Below are positions 50,482 to 64,000 of a stretch of DNA of 64,000 bases, in pieces. Source of the DNA: Arabidopsis thaliana. Its lineage: Eukaryota; Streptophyta; Magnoliopsida; Brassicales; Brassicaceae. The stretch spans positions 5,518,001 through 5,582,000 of the forward strand of contig NC_003070.9 in NCBI RefSeq assembly GCF_000001735.4, written 5' to 3'. Under the pieces are notes generated by a model. It did no database searches, had not been told where the DNA came from, and worked only from the letters and a program-made list of their open reading frames with translations. Position numbers and translations under genes: made by a program. Within the stretch, counting starts at the first letter, position 1; every line of letters begins with the position of its first letter.

Positions 50482-52487
50482 TCAATTTTCTGTTGATTTC
50501 TGCCTTTTGCCCCGTTTCTTAAGCAACCCTTTATCCGCAAGTGTTTTCCGTTTCAATTTCCTCCGGTCTTTAACCTTGTCTTCGAATCCATTATCTAGCA
50601 TCTTCATCATTGCCACTCTTTTGGCTTTTGAGACCTGCAGATATAGATTTCGAAGTTTGGATCAGTTAAACATGTCAGGATATAACTCGCAGCCAATAAC
50701 TGATCTTACTCTTCTTAAATACCCAGGTGTACTAGAACCTAGACACCATGGCGAAGCAGCTGGTATGACTCAGTATTTGATCAGAACTTTGATGTATAAC
50801 ACAGCGAATCTTACCTTTGTGACTTCTAAACTGTCAGTGATTACTTTTTTGTTGTATGGTTCCATCTTTTTTCCAACTTCCTCTTCTATTTTATGGATAA
50901 GTTTCACATCGGTCTGCAAAAGGATATGGAAGGGTTAGTAGGCTGTAAGCCCAACCATAACCAACAACACTTAAGGTCGATGTCTCATGTGGTTCTATGA
51001 TTTACTACTTTACCTCAGTGATAATGCTTACAGCCAGTCCTCCTCTACCAGCTCTAGCTGTACGTCCAACACGATGAACATAATCCCTAGGATCTCTGAT
51101 GTGAGCCAAATGTAGAATTAGAATATCAGTTAAACATGAAAAGCACAGTGAATCAAAGAAAAAGGACAGCAAAAGGTACCTCGGAATGTCATAATTGATG
51201 ACAAGGTCAACAGTAGGAATGTCCAATCCACGGCTGGCAACATCAGTCGCAAGCAATATCGGTACTTTCCCAGACTTGAATTTACTTAGTGCAGATAGTC
51301 GCATAGACTGAGAATTCAGAGAATGCATAGCTATATTTTCCACTTCAAGCTCGTCAAGCATAAGACTTAACCTTTGACATGTTCTAAAACACGAAACAAC
51401 GTCTAATCAGTAACTGCAAATGGATCACCCGATGATAAATGAATAAAGCTATGAATAGGAGACCTGCAAGTGGAGACAAAAATCATGGCTGATCGAATGC
51501 CCTTGTCTTCCATTTGCGAGAGGATGTGCACAAGATACAGCTCTTTGGCATCTTTGTCTTCGAAAATGAACTGCTGCGTAAGAGTGTCAACAGTCTTTAA
51601 CCCTTCATAGGCTTCATAGAAATAAGCTTTGTTTGAAGAATGTTCAAGCAAAGCCTGTAAGTTACTAGTCATGGTAGCAGAGAACAACAATGTTTGTCTA
51701 CTCTTTGGCAGACACTGAAAGATTGTGCGTAACTCGTCTTGGAAACCAACATCAAGAACTCTATCCGCCTCGTCCAGCACTAAGAACTAATCAAACAAAC
51801 ACAAAGTAAAGCTAAAGAATCAATTAAAAAGCAGCTACTTTGATAGCTCAGAAATTTGTGAATGTTCTTTACCTTGGTTCTAGAGAAAACTGGAGGAACA
51901 TCAGGATTGTTTTCAAGCAAAACCTTGATTCTTCCAGGAGTAGTAATAACGATATGAGGTCGTGAAACCAAGCTCATAGTTTGCGTCAACATATCCATTC
52001 CTCCCACAATTACAGAGCAACGCAAATTCAAACACGAACCCAAAGCCTTAAACTGCTCAGCGAGCTGGAACGCTAGCTCTCTAGTCGGCGTCACTACAAG
52101 CGCGAAGACTCCATAAGGATCTTCAGCAAGGCGGTGAAGTATAGGTAGAGCAAACGCAGCAGTTTTACCACTACCAGTCTGAGCAAGCCCTAAAACGTCT
52201 CGTCCGGCTAATATCTTCGGCACGCAGTGAGTTTGAACTGGAGTGGGTTTACGCATCCCAAGCTCTTTACACGTTTCCACTGCCCACTCAGCTAATCCGA
52301 GCCCTTCGAAATTAGTGGCGGATGTGGTGTCGGAGCTAGGGTTAGGATTAGTGAATTTCTCAAATTGAGGAGTATTCTGGTCCGAATCAAGTTTCTGGGA
52401 CTGAATGTTTACTACGGTTTTAGGATTTTTGCGGGATTTAGACATGATGGTGATTCCCCCTTCCTCCTCCGGCGTTGGTTCCTCCAT
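50482..52487 (-). CDS. RH36: DEAD-box RNA helicase 36 (SWA3 type)
   Basis: Six exons on the minus strand (52487-51873, 51786-51464, 51383-51180, 51095-51014, 50913-50815, 50634-50482) join to 491 residues. Helicase motifs appear in order: Q motif ([14 protein letters not shown], about 78-90), AQTGSGKT (about 103), PTRELA, the GG and TPGR motifs, LDEADRVLD (DEAD, about 209), SATM, then in the second lobe [14 protein letters not shown] and [13 protein letters not shown]. The tail is Lys-rich ([19 protein letters not shown]), which fits nucleolar targeting. Yeast Dbp8-like members act in 18S rRNA processing. The Arabidopsis gene is reported to be needed for female gametophyte development. All exon joins hold the frame. 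Confidence 0.95.
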
Positions 52488-52937
52488 TCTTTATGAATCA
52501 GAAGAAAAAAATGAAGAAATTGGTTTCGAAGTATCGCCGGAAAAATACGTTCGTTAGCCGCCGTTCTTAGATTGTTCTGGAGATATATGCGTAAACTATG
52601 ATAGGGGGAGTTCAAACCCGGTTTATCCAAACCTAAACTTAATATCGGAATCGCCGGTTAAGCTTTTACCATCCCATTTAATTTCGCGGTTTATTTATTG
52701 AGCTAATTTCGAAGATTTGAATGTTTTGCATATTTGAAGATTGTTTTTACTCTTTGAAAGAACCAGTTTGTCATTTGTTAAATTTTCTACACAGTTAATC
52801 ATTCATCGTACAAATAAAATGACAAAGATATTTAAAGTCAAAAACAGAAACCAGAAAGGAAATCTTGTGATAACAAACACACGAAACCAAAGCTAAATCC
52901 GTTAATCTTCATCATATGTGTCTTAATAAACGTTGTC
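52488..52937. other. RH36 promoter and 3' end of the SLT-like gene
   Basis: This contains the RH36 promoter and 5' UTR (minus) and the 3' UTR of the next minus-strand gene. No other feature is seen. Confidence 0.4.
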
Positions 52938-55565
52938 TCATAGGATAACGCAGCTTCCTGAATCCCTGATGAGGAAAAGAACCATCAAAACCAATCATAA
53001 ATCAGATTTGTGTTCTTTCAGAGTGTAGAATAAAATAGTTGCGGTTATGAACAATGATACCTCTTGGACTCTTCATAGTAACTCAGAGCTTGCTCGAACT
53101 TGAGCCAGAGTGGACATGATTCCTCAAGATCGACGTGGTCAGGACCTTTCATATATGCTTGGACAATGAATTGATTACTTCTTTGACTGCGTATCACATA
53201 GTTTGAATATGTTTTGAGTAAGATATGTTTGCAAGATCAGGATTTTTAAGTAGAGAGTTGGAGTTGGAAGCGTACCTTCCTTCATATTCCGATAACCAAA
53301 CCAAATAGGCTACACCAAAGTACATAGAGATAAATGGTTTGGTTAGATCGTCTGCTGAATCGACTCTGTATGCTCGGTATCCTAGCTCCCTTTATTCAGA
53401 AAAAACAGCCCCATTTGGATTTAATATTTGGTTAAGGCTTTAATGCAAACCATAAAGAAACGAAGTTTGGTCACAAACTTACGAGTATAACCATGAAGCG
53501 GTTGAGTAGTCCACTCCGAGTATTCCTACATGTTTCTTAATACCGTTCACAAACCGCATGCACACAGTATCAGCAATCGCACAAACAAGAGGCTGCACCA
53601 GTGATATGGAACATATTTTATCAGAATAGCAAATGAATAAACCCTAAAAGATGCCCAATATAAGTTTCCTCAGCAGGTGATAATTAGCGGATATGCACAC
53701 TTACAACTCTAATTCCTTTCGTGCTGAAGTACTTTGAAACAATTATTTCTGCAACAGCCTAAAATAGAAAATATAGCATTACTTGGAAGGCAACATGGTG
53801 AGAACAATTTTGGTTATTGTTCTACGGGAAATATCTGTCAAACTGCAAGCTCAATTAAAAGACACACAGTACCTTAAGTTCCCCTCGAGAAAGGTAAGGC
53901 CTCTTTTCACCATCTTGTGAAAAACGAACCTTTCCCCTTTCTTCTTTAGATTTTGTCCACTCTTTACATATTTCAGACTGATTCCACATATCTTCCATAT
54001 CTTCGGGGGAAGCTCGAGAGTCCCAGTATGTGAAATCGGTGTCTGTTCAACCGGAGGGTATATTTCAGTTCATATCAGAACTTATAAGAGAATGATAGAG
54101 GTTCTCCAAATATGAGCATAGAGCTAAAGCATTGCCACACTGCACGATGCTCCTAGAGATCTTTATATGTTTGACATAGGTGCATGTTTATACACGTGGA
54201 GACATTGTTATATGATACAGAACGATACAAAAAGAGGGAGAGATTACTTGAGCCTGGGGAAGCGGGATTCGTAGGACGAAAGCTTGAAGGGCCAGCATCG
54301 CCATGTTTTCTGCAACAACAATTACCAAAGAGACTGAAGTTTTAGCTTCGCTTCCCTCAACTTCTTGGTGCAACTACCTTATTAGTAGTATGAACAAAAT
54401 TAACAATATGAAAGCCCACGGCAACACAAAACCTTATCCGTGCAACCATGCATAAAATATGACAGCAGAAACTAGGTACATAGAGCAAGCAGAGATAAGA
54501 AGCAACAACCTTGAAGGGAGACTTTCTTTCACTGCAAGGTATCGTTTCCAATATGGCAATGTCGACTTGTGAGTCGCCTTTTTTGTCCCACCATTGTATG
54601 CTCTGACAACAAACTCTTCACTTCTCTGGCTGCACATGGAAAGTAAAATATATTTAAAGTAATTCCAAGAGGAACTTAGACTTGTTGTCACTGAAATTGT
54701 AAAGCTAGCAATGTAAGCTTAGGGACAATATATATCATACTTATTCTGATAGTCTGTTAACCATTTCAGGTAAGCTGCCCCAAAGTACACATTTATAAAG
54801 GGCTTGTGAAGAAGATCAGGATTGTCATCTACATTATATGCCTGATAGCCTTGGCCCCTGCAATAAAGATTGACCAAAACCGGAACATAAGATTTTTTTA
54901 TAAACTTAAGATCTTCTTGAAAAGGAGAGAAACTAGAAATCGTTTTGTACCCAGCCAACCATGCTGCTGTCTTTTCGAAAACTTGTAAAATTCCAAGGCC
55001 AGTTTCTTTGGTCTTTTTGCTGTACCGCATAATGAGAGGCTTTCGGTCACTTTCAAGCTCAGCAATTGCACATATCATTTCCTGCAGAGGAATAGGAAGG
55101 TGCAAAACTTCAAGATCATAAAGGGGCATAGATAATTTCAATAACCTAAACAGTAGCTAAAACCAAGCTCAAAACTACTAGTTTTCTAATGAAGCATACC
55201 GAATCCAAGATGGAATCAAAATGCCTCCGGACAGTTATATCAGAAACAGCCTGAAAATGTAAGGGGTTGATCTCAATAAGTAGAGGCAGAAAGAAAGAAA
55301 GGTCTAACTAGAAATCCACATCAATCTTGTATTGGAATGTTTGAAATTTCTTATAGATTACCCTCATCTCGGTCTGTGTAAGATAAGGCTGACCATCAGG
55401 ATCCCTTGAGAGGTGAACCTTCTGGCCTTTAGTCTCTCCAACATCAATCCATTCAGCACTGACCGCAGGATCCATCCACATTTCTTCTAAATCCTCTGGC
55501 TCAACACAATCATTCCAGAACGTGAAACTGTTGGCCATTCTTGCATTGCTATACGACCTTTCCAT
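52938..55565 (-). CDS. Internally duplicated lysozyme-fold (SLT-like) protein
   Basis: Twelve exons on the minus strand join to 428 residues: 55565-55362, 55250-55200, 55081-54951, 54857-54741, 54629-54510, 54309-54248, 54042-53873, 53758-53705, 53592-53483, 53389-53276, 53186-53061 and 52965-52938. Two similar halves of about 200 residues start FTFWNDCVEPEDLEEMW and FTYWDSRASPEDMEDMW. Each ends in PFINVYFGAAYLKWL- and PFISMYFGVAYLVWL-like helices. Half 1 keeps a soluble lytic transglycosylase pattern: the likely catalytic Glu in AIAELESDR, GLGILQV and RAYNGG. Half 2 lacks it (AIADTVCMR, QAYMKGP). Exon phases are the same in both halves, so the gene arose by internal duplication. No signal peptide is seen, so the compartment and substrate are unknown. 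Peptidoglycan is not expected in the plant cytosol. Confidence 0.88.
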
Positions 55566-56432
55566 TGATATCTATCAGAAACAAACGAAAAACAAGAGGA
55601 AACAGAAGCTTATTTAGAACACATCGTTAACAACATCCATAAGTAACATGTTTGCCAAATGTAAAGAAGAAAATCGAAATATCAGACCTAGCCGAAGGCT
55701 TAAGCGGGAAGGAAGAGAATATCGACGAGAGAAGCAGAGGAAGAAGGTTTCTCGGCGAATCCAGAGAGAAGAAGATGATGAAGATTCAAATTAATCTCTG
55801 GGAAATTCAAGAGATACAGAGAATTCGACGGTTCGCCATTTTTGACGGGAGAGCCAAAAAAGCAAATTAATCACACAGAGGGGACTGTGAGACGAGCCAA
55901 CTGCAGAAACAGCACGATTCTTTCGAAGAAAATGCCACCTGGCATATCGGAGCTGGCTCAGCCTCGTCGTCGTTTAAGTTTTAACAGTACAGAAGCCATT
56001 TTTAGAGGGAGAGCCAGCTGGACTTGACACGTGTCAAACTAAATCAGGCCCATTTTATTTTCGCGTGGCAAAACTCAATAAACAACAAAAGATACGTCAA
56101 CGTTATTCAAATATGACCAAAGGCCCACCAAATCATGGGCCTTGACGCCGATCCGGTACACGCGGCTTTGTAGTTTTCCTCCGTGAAATCTCAACCCTTA
56201 GATCTCATCGCAAAAGTAGTTACGATGGGCCGCGACGCATCAGAACACAGTCATCGTCTTTGCAGAATCGTAAGCATATTTTACATGAGAAATTGCAATT
56301 GCAATTTGCATTTGTCTCATTTTTTTACTCAAACGAACATTTTCGTGGCTCCAGAGCTACACTCAAAAGCCATTCAGCGGAAGGGGTTAGGATTTTTGGC
56401 GGCGAGATCTCTCTGTTTCTGGTAGCTTAGCA
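55566..56432. other. Divergent promoter of the SLT-like gene and GAPCP2
   Basis: 5' UTRs and promoters of two divergent genes. Short open frames on both strands show no family features. No other element is recognised. Confidence 0.4.
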
Positions 56433-59406
<2,974 letters not shown>

Positions 59407-60524
59407 AACCATATCCCGCCAACGTTCGTTAGGTAGTTTTTGTTACATTGGGGGTTCGATTACTGAACCTTCCGGTTTTGGCTCCAAGTTTTATGTAAAA
59501 CCATACGATATCTAATAATATGGGGAAGATTTTTTTTGTTGTACGAAGAAATATTGTTAGCAGCTAGTCGAAACCTTTTCTATATATAAAAATTGGTTTC
59601 CAAAGATTGGAATTTTCTGGTTATATGGTTTTTTGTTAGCTTCAATATCTCATCTCTAAGTTATGAATATTCGAAATTGTGACAGTGAACCATCGATGAG
59701 TACACGAAGATGTAACGTTGAGAATGAGATTATGACTTTGTACAGCGTAGTATATGATGAAATATTGACGTGACATCCACTTATAGGCAAAATGATGTGA
59801 TAGCAAATAATATCTGCAAAGTAAAAACATAAACGATCTATAGGACTTTGTTAATAATACGATGCAACATAAAAACCCACTCAGAGAAAATGCTGGTAAA
59901 AAGAGGAAAAGTGTGAGTTAACAAAAGGCAGAAGGGGACAAAAAGCTTTATGCAATCGTGGGAAACCACTTTGATCTAAAAAACTGTGGACGTAGTATTT
60001 AATCATTCCTTATCATAATCCAAAATGTATAATAAAAAGATATCTCTACTTAACGTGGCCATATAGAAAACCTTTTAAGATGAAGGAAAGAGTAATGTAA
60101 AAGAATTGGTAATGGTATACATACATACTCGTGATTTTATGACCATGGCTTTTTGCATCACTAGTGAGTAATGCCCACCTACTTCGTCAACTCAACAACT
60201 TATGAATAACTATTCAATTTTTTTTTTGCCGATTATGTGCACAATTTTAAAACAGAAGACAAATGTAAAGTATATGACTATAAAATATTGACTAAATAAC
60301 TTTCCGGCGATTTTGTTAGTAAATGTTAAGAAAATTTGTTCTTTTTCCTTGTAGAAAAGGAATGATTCTAAATTACTATCCCAAAAAAAAAAAAAGTAAT
60401 AACTTGTTTCGAAGAGTTTGTGTGTGAGTCGTATATGCCGCTTAACTCCTATATTTTCTTTCTCTTTCTCACAACTTCCCCTAGAAACACTTTTTTCGGA
60501 ATTCGAACGCACAGCGATCGGATA
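59407..60524. other. GAPCP2 3' flank and MTP10 promoter
   Basis: AT-rich spacer. The first 200 bases are GAPCP2 3' UTR and the rest is promoter and 5' UTR of MTP10. No gene or repeat is seen. Confidence 0.4.
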
Positions 60525-62585
60525 ATGGCGACGGAGCATATAACTCGTACGGGAGATGAATACAATGTCGAGCTTTTACCTAGTGACGACGATGCGCCGC
60601 CGCTTGAATCGTCTTGGCGTCTCAACCTCGACGCTTTTCAACTCCCTTCTTCCACCGGTGGCCGTCACGACGGACGTACTCGCTTTTCTCGCTATTTTCG
60701 TACTCCAAGTAATTTTTTTATTCTTCTTCATGTTTTTGTTATCTGCTCTCAATCCGTAAAGTGTGCATAGAGACGTGTACGTAAAATGATCAGCGACCAT
60801 GACTTGTGAATTGTGGATATGAACTTTGATCATGTGTATGAAAAAAAAAAAAGTAGTTATACAAATGTGTAGTTGTTGAAATTTTTTTGGGAAAATAAAT
60901 TTAGAAATTCAGTCTAGAAGGAAAAAAATTAGAGTGAATGATTCTCTCTGTTTAAAACCCCTTGCTATTGATTTGATTCAGTATAAAACTTTTTCTTTTT
61001 GTTGATTCAAAGTTTTTGATGGGATCTTTAGCTTCTCTTTTGGAGTTTGTATATACCCATATTCTTTGTTTTAAAGTTATGTGGATGCTGAATCAGATTA
61101 ATCTCTACAGAGGTTATAAGGCGTTTTAGAGTGATTTGAGAAACTGTTATACCCATCAAAGGTCGACTATCAAATTGTTAAATCTTGAAAATGGACTTTA
61201 ACTTTGAACCCTTTTCTCTGTTGTCTCAATGCAGGAAAGGAACGTAGAGTCTCTGAATACTACAAGAAGCAAGAGAGGCTCCTCGAGGGTTTCAATGAGA
61301 TGGAGACTATCCACGAAAATGGTTTTGCATCTGGTGTTCCAACTGAGGTCTGGCCTCTACTGTTCTTTCTTTAGTTTTTTTTTCTTATGGTATAGATATT
61401 AGATGAATCCTCAAGCTTGTTTGGTTTGAACAGGAAGAAATGAAGAAGCTTGCAAAGAGTGAGAGACTTGCGGTTCACATATCGAACGCAACAAATTTGG
61501 TGCTTTTTGTAGCAAAAGTTTATGCCTCTATGGAGAGTAGATCCATGGCTGTGATTGCTTCAACTTTGGACTCTCTTTTGGATCTCTTGTCTGGTTTTAT
61601 CCTCTGGTTTACAGCTAATGCCATGAGAAAACCAAACCAGTTTCACTATCCTATCGGAAAGCGCCGGATGCAACCTGTGGTATGCTTCTTCTGTTTTGAT
61701 CTCTTAACCCCTTTGTTTGGAACTTACTTGTCTCACAAGAAAATAGAACTGATAATGTAAATTTACAGGGTATCATTGTGTTTGCTTCCGTGATGGCAAC
61801 TCTTGGACTGCAAGTTTTGCTAGAGTCAGGAAGGCAACTAGTTGCCAAGGTACTTTACATATTTTCAGGTAACTGCTTTCATCGGTTAATTAATGTATTT
61901 AACCAATTCTGTTTTTTGTTACAGAGTGGTATTCATATGAATAGCACAGAGGAGAAATGGATGATTGGTATCATGGTCTCTGTCACCATCGTGAAGTTTC
62001 TTCTAATGCTTTATTGCAGAGGATTTCAGAACGAAATCGTTAGGGCCTATGCTCAAGATCACCTCTTTGACGTCGTCACTAATTCAATCGGCTTAGCAAC
62101 AGCTGTCTTGGCCGTCAAATTCTACTGGTGGATTGATCCTACCGGTGCTATACTTGTAAGTAACTAACTTAGGAATCTAAAATGATCAAGAAATGTCTCG
62201 TCGGATTACTAAAACGTTTTTTTTTTCCTTTTTATGGTTGCAGATTGCTTTGTACACCATAGCAACATGGGCAAGAACCGTACTAGAGAACGTCCATTCA
62301 CTGATCGGCCGCTCTGCGCCACCAGATTTCTTGGCGAAACTGACATTCTTGATATGGAACCATCACGAACAAATTAAGCATATTGACACAGTAAGGGCTT
62401 ACACTTTTGGGTCACACTACTTTGTGGAAGTGGACATTGTTTTGCCAGAGGACATGAGACTACAAGAGGCTCACAACATCGGAGAGACTCTTCAGGAAAA
62501 GCTCGAGCAGCTCGCTGAAGTAGAACGAGCTTTTGTCCACATAGACTTTGAGTTCACTCATCGTCCTGAACACAAGTGTAACTAG
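60525..62585 (+). CDS. MTP10: Cation diffusion facilitator of the manganese group
   Basis: Six exons (60525-60708, 61235-61347, 61434-61679, 61769-61849, 61925-62155, 62244-62585) join to 398 residues. A hydrophilic N-terminus leads to six membrane helices. Helix 2 holds [12 protein letters not shown] (DxxxD) and helix 5 holds [13 protein letters not shown] (DxxxD), the Mn-CDF signature. The cytosolic C-terminal domain ([20 protein letters not shown] then [10 protein letters not shown]) is the CDF dimerisation domain. It likely moves Mn(II) out of the cytosol into Golgi or vesicles by proton exchange. An in-frame ATG at 60435 would add 30 residues with a hydrophobic stretch; I prefer 60525, because relatives begin with a hydrophilic stretch, but cannot exclude the longer form. 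Confidence 0.93.
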
Positions 62586-62950
62586 ATTTTAAGTAGTAAT
62601 TTGTAGTACTATAATTAGTTCTTTAGTTTATGTACTCTTCGTGTCGTTTTTGTCTATATAGATACTTGAACGTTGTGCCGTCTCTGTTTATCGAATGCGC
62701 ATTGTGTGTCGTTTGAAGCTAATCGTCGACATTAATAGCGTTTCAAACACTAAACTCAAAATAAAGATAAAATCATATATAATAAAATAATGAATTTTAA
62801 ATGAAAACCACTCAAAATGGTTTTTATCTATCTTCCGACAAAATTCCGTGCTTCATTGCTCTTCTCCACAAGACAACATTTCTCTGGCTCAGAATCGACG
62901 CCATGGAAATGTAAAGAAGAAACAAAGACGAGCTCTCAAATCCAGCAGCA
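62586..62950. other. MTP10 3' UTR and promoter of the DUF2358 gene
   Basis: A short spacer with the MTP10 3' UTR on the left and 5' UTR of the next gene on the right. I see nothing else. Confidence 0.4.
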
Positions 62951-63932
62951 ATGGCTTTTCTTCTTTCTAATCTATCATCTCCGTCAATCCATCTTCAAAC
63001 CGGAAAATACCCAAACCTTAAACCCATTTTCAGTCAATCTCTATCGTCTTCGTCTTCTGTTAGCTACGAATTTGTAGAAGAGAATCTATCTACACTCTCT
63101 CTATTGAGCATCCAGTCTCCTCCTCTTAAAGACACGCAAGTTCAGACAAGACACAGTTCGCAAGATAAGCATAATAACCACGACAGAGATGAATTCTATA
63201 TCAATCTTGGTGTCGCTGTCCGTACACTTCGTGAAGATTTGCCTTTGCTCTTCACTAGAGATCTTAATTACGACATCTACAGGTAAATTTCTCGTTTGGG
63301 TATTTGATAATTGATGAAAGAAAGAATCTTTGGATGCTATCTTCAGAAATTTATCATTTTGGTATAAAAAAGGAGCTTCCTTTGATCTCTCTGTTTGTGA
63401 ATGTTTCTCTTAGAAATTCAGAATATTTTTTTTGTTTGACAGGGATGATATAACATTTGTGGATCCGATGAACACATTCACTGGGATGGACAACTACAAG
63501 ATTATCTTCTGGGCACTCAGATTTCATGGGAAGATATTGTTCAGAGATATCTCACTTGAGATCTTCAGAGTATGGCAACCATCAGAGAACATGATTCTCA
63601 TCAGGTGGAATCTCAAGGGTGTGCCTAGAGTTCCATGGGAAGCTAAAGGAGAGTTTCAAGGCACTTCTCGGTATAAACTCGACCGTAATGGCAAAATCTA
63701 TGAGCATAAAGTCGATAACTTGGCCTTCAATTTCCCTCAACAGCTCAAACCTGCAGCTTCGGTTTTGGATTTGGTGACTGCTTCCCCTGCAAGCAGTCCT
63801 AATCCTACGTTCTTTTTCAGTCCTGTGGACTCTTATTCATCTTCATGGGTTAAGTTTTATCAAGCGGTGAGAGGGACATTGGAGACAGAGGATATGTTTG
63901 TAACAACAGACTGTTTAGTCACATGCTCATAG
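62951..63932 (+). CDS. Plastid-targeted DUF2358 protein
   Basis: Exons 62951-63282 and 63443-63932 join to 273 residues. The first 40-50 residues are Ser/Pro-rich with few acids, as in chloroplast transit peptides (MAFLLSNLSSPSIHLQTG). The core from about 85 on (VAVRTLREDLPLLFTRDLNY then DITFVDPMNTFTGMDNYKII and YKLDRNGKIYEHKVDN) is a SnoaL-like fold typical of the DUF2358 family of plants and cyanobacteria. The biochemical function is not known. The last exon ends with a TAG at 63930-63932 and the frame is intact. Confidence 0.9.
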
Positions 63933-64000
63933 TGGAAGTAGAGTTGCGATATAGACACTCAAGGTCACACTTCTCAGGTGTATATAGTTTTTACATTAAA
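63933..64000 (+). other. 3' flank of the DUF2358 gene
   Basis: These are probably the first bases of its 3' UTR. The window ends here. Confidence 0.4.

Overview
The window is nuclear plant DNA and looks like Arabidopsis thaliana chromosome 1: short introns with clean GT..AG borders, AT-rich spacers, and a gene order I recognise from memory (no database was searched). The order is the WAKL6-1-2-3-4-5 cluster, then SERINC, RAD23A, a CCDC124-like gene, a PP2C, a three-copy SYP51-type SNARE array, a kelch gene, WAKL8, RAF18, RH36, an SLT-like gene, GAPCP2, MTP10 and a DUF2358 gene. Exon joins were worked out by hand from splice borders and reading frame. Most joined lengths agree with protein lengths I remember for this species.

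Region 1 (1-20.3 kb): a tRNA-Lys gene, then six same-strand wall-associated-kinase-like receptor genes. Two subtypes alternate: A-type (WAKL6, 1, 3, 5; acidic tail ending shortly after the kinase) and B-type (WAKL2, 4; tail ending in a shared LVPLRTW). Broken pieces of the small membrane-protein gene that stands intact at 20.9-21.2 kb lie just after WAKL2 and WAKL4. The cluster therefore seems to have grown by duplicating an [A, B, end of neighbour gene] block. Two members are damaged: WAKL6 has a 17-base deletion that cuts off the end of its kinase, and WAKL3 has a stop codon in its signal peptide.

Region 2 (20.8-32.6 kb): housekeeping genes, namely a one-pass membrane protein, a SERINC membrane protein, the proteasome shuttle RAD23A, a CCDC124/DUF1014 coiled-coil protein and a clade-E PP2C with an acylation motif at its N-terminus.

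Region 3 (32.5-38.4 kb): a second local duplication. SYP51 and two older copies stand in a row with their promoters and 3' flanks. One copy has lost the exon for the membrane anchor. Both copies appear to use a GC splice donor in intron 2.

Region 4 (39-64 kb): a kelch protein whose start codon is split by an intron, the lone minus-strand WAKL8, a PB1-domain Raf-like kinase, a nucleolar-type DEAD-box helicase, an internally duplicated lysozyme-fold protein whose second copy has lost its catalytic-type Glu, plastid glycolytic GAPDH, a manganese-type CDF transporter and a plastid-targeted DUF2358 protein. I saw no retroviral or LTR element, no CRISPR and no rRNA. The only transposon-like sequence I can argue for is a Helitron-like relic before WAKL4. 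I found no wholly new system. The main interest lies in the two nested duplication histories, the fresh gene-death events and the duplicated SLT-like protein.
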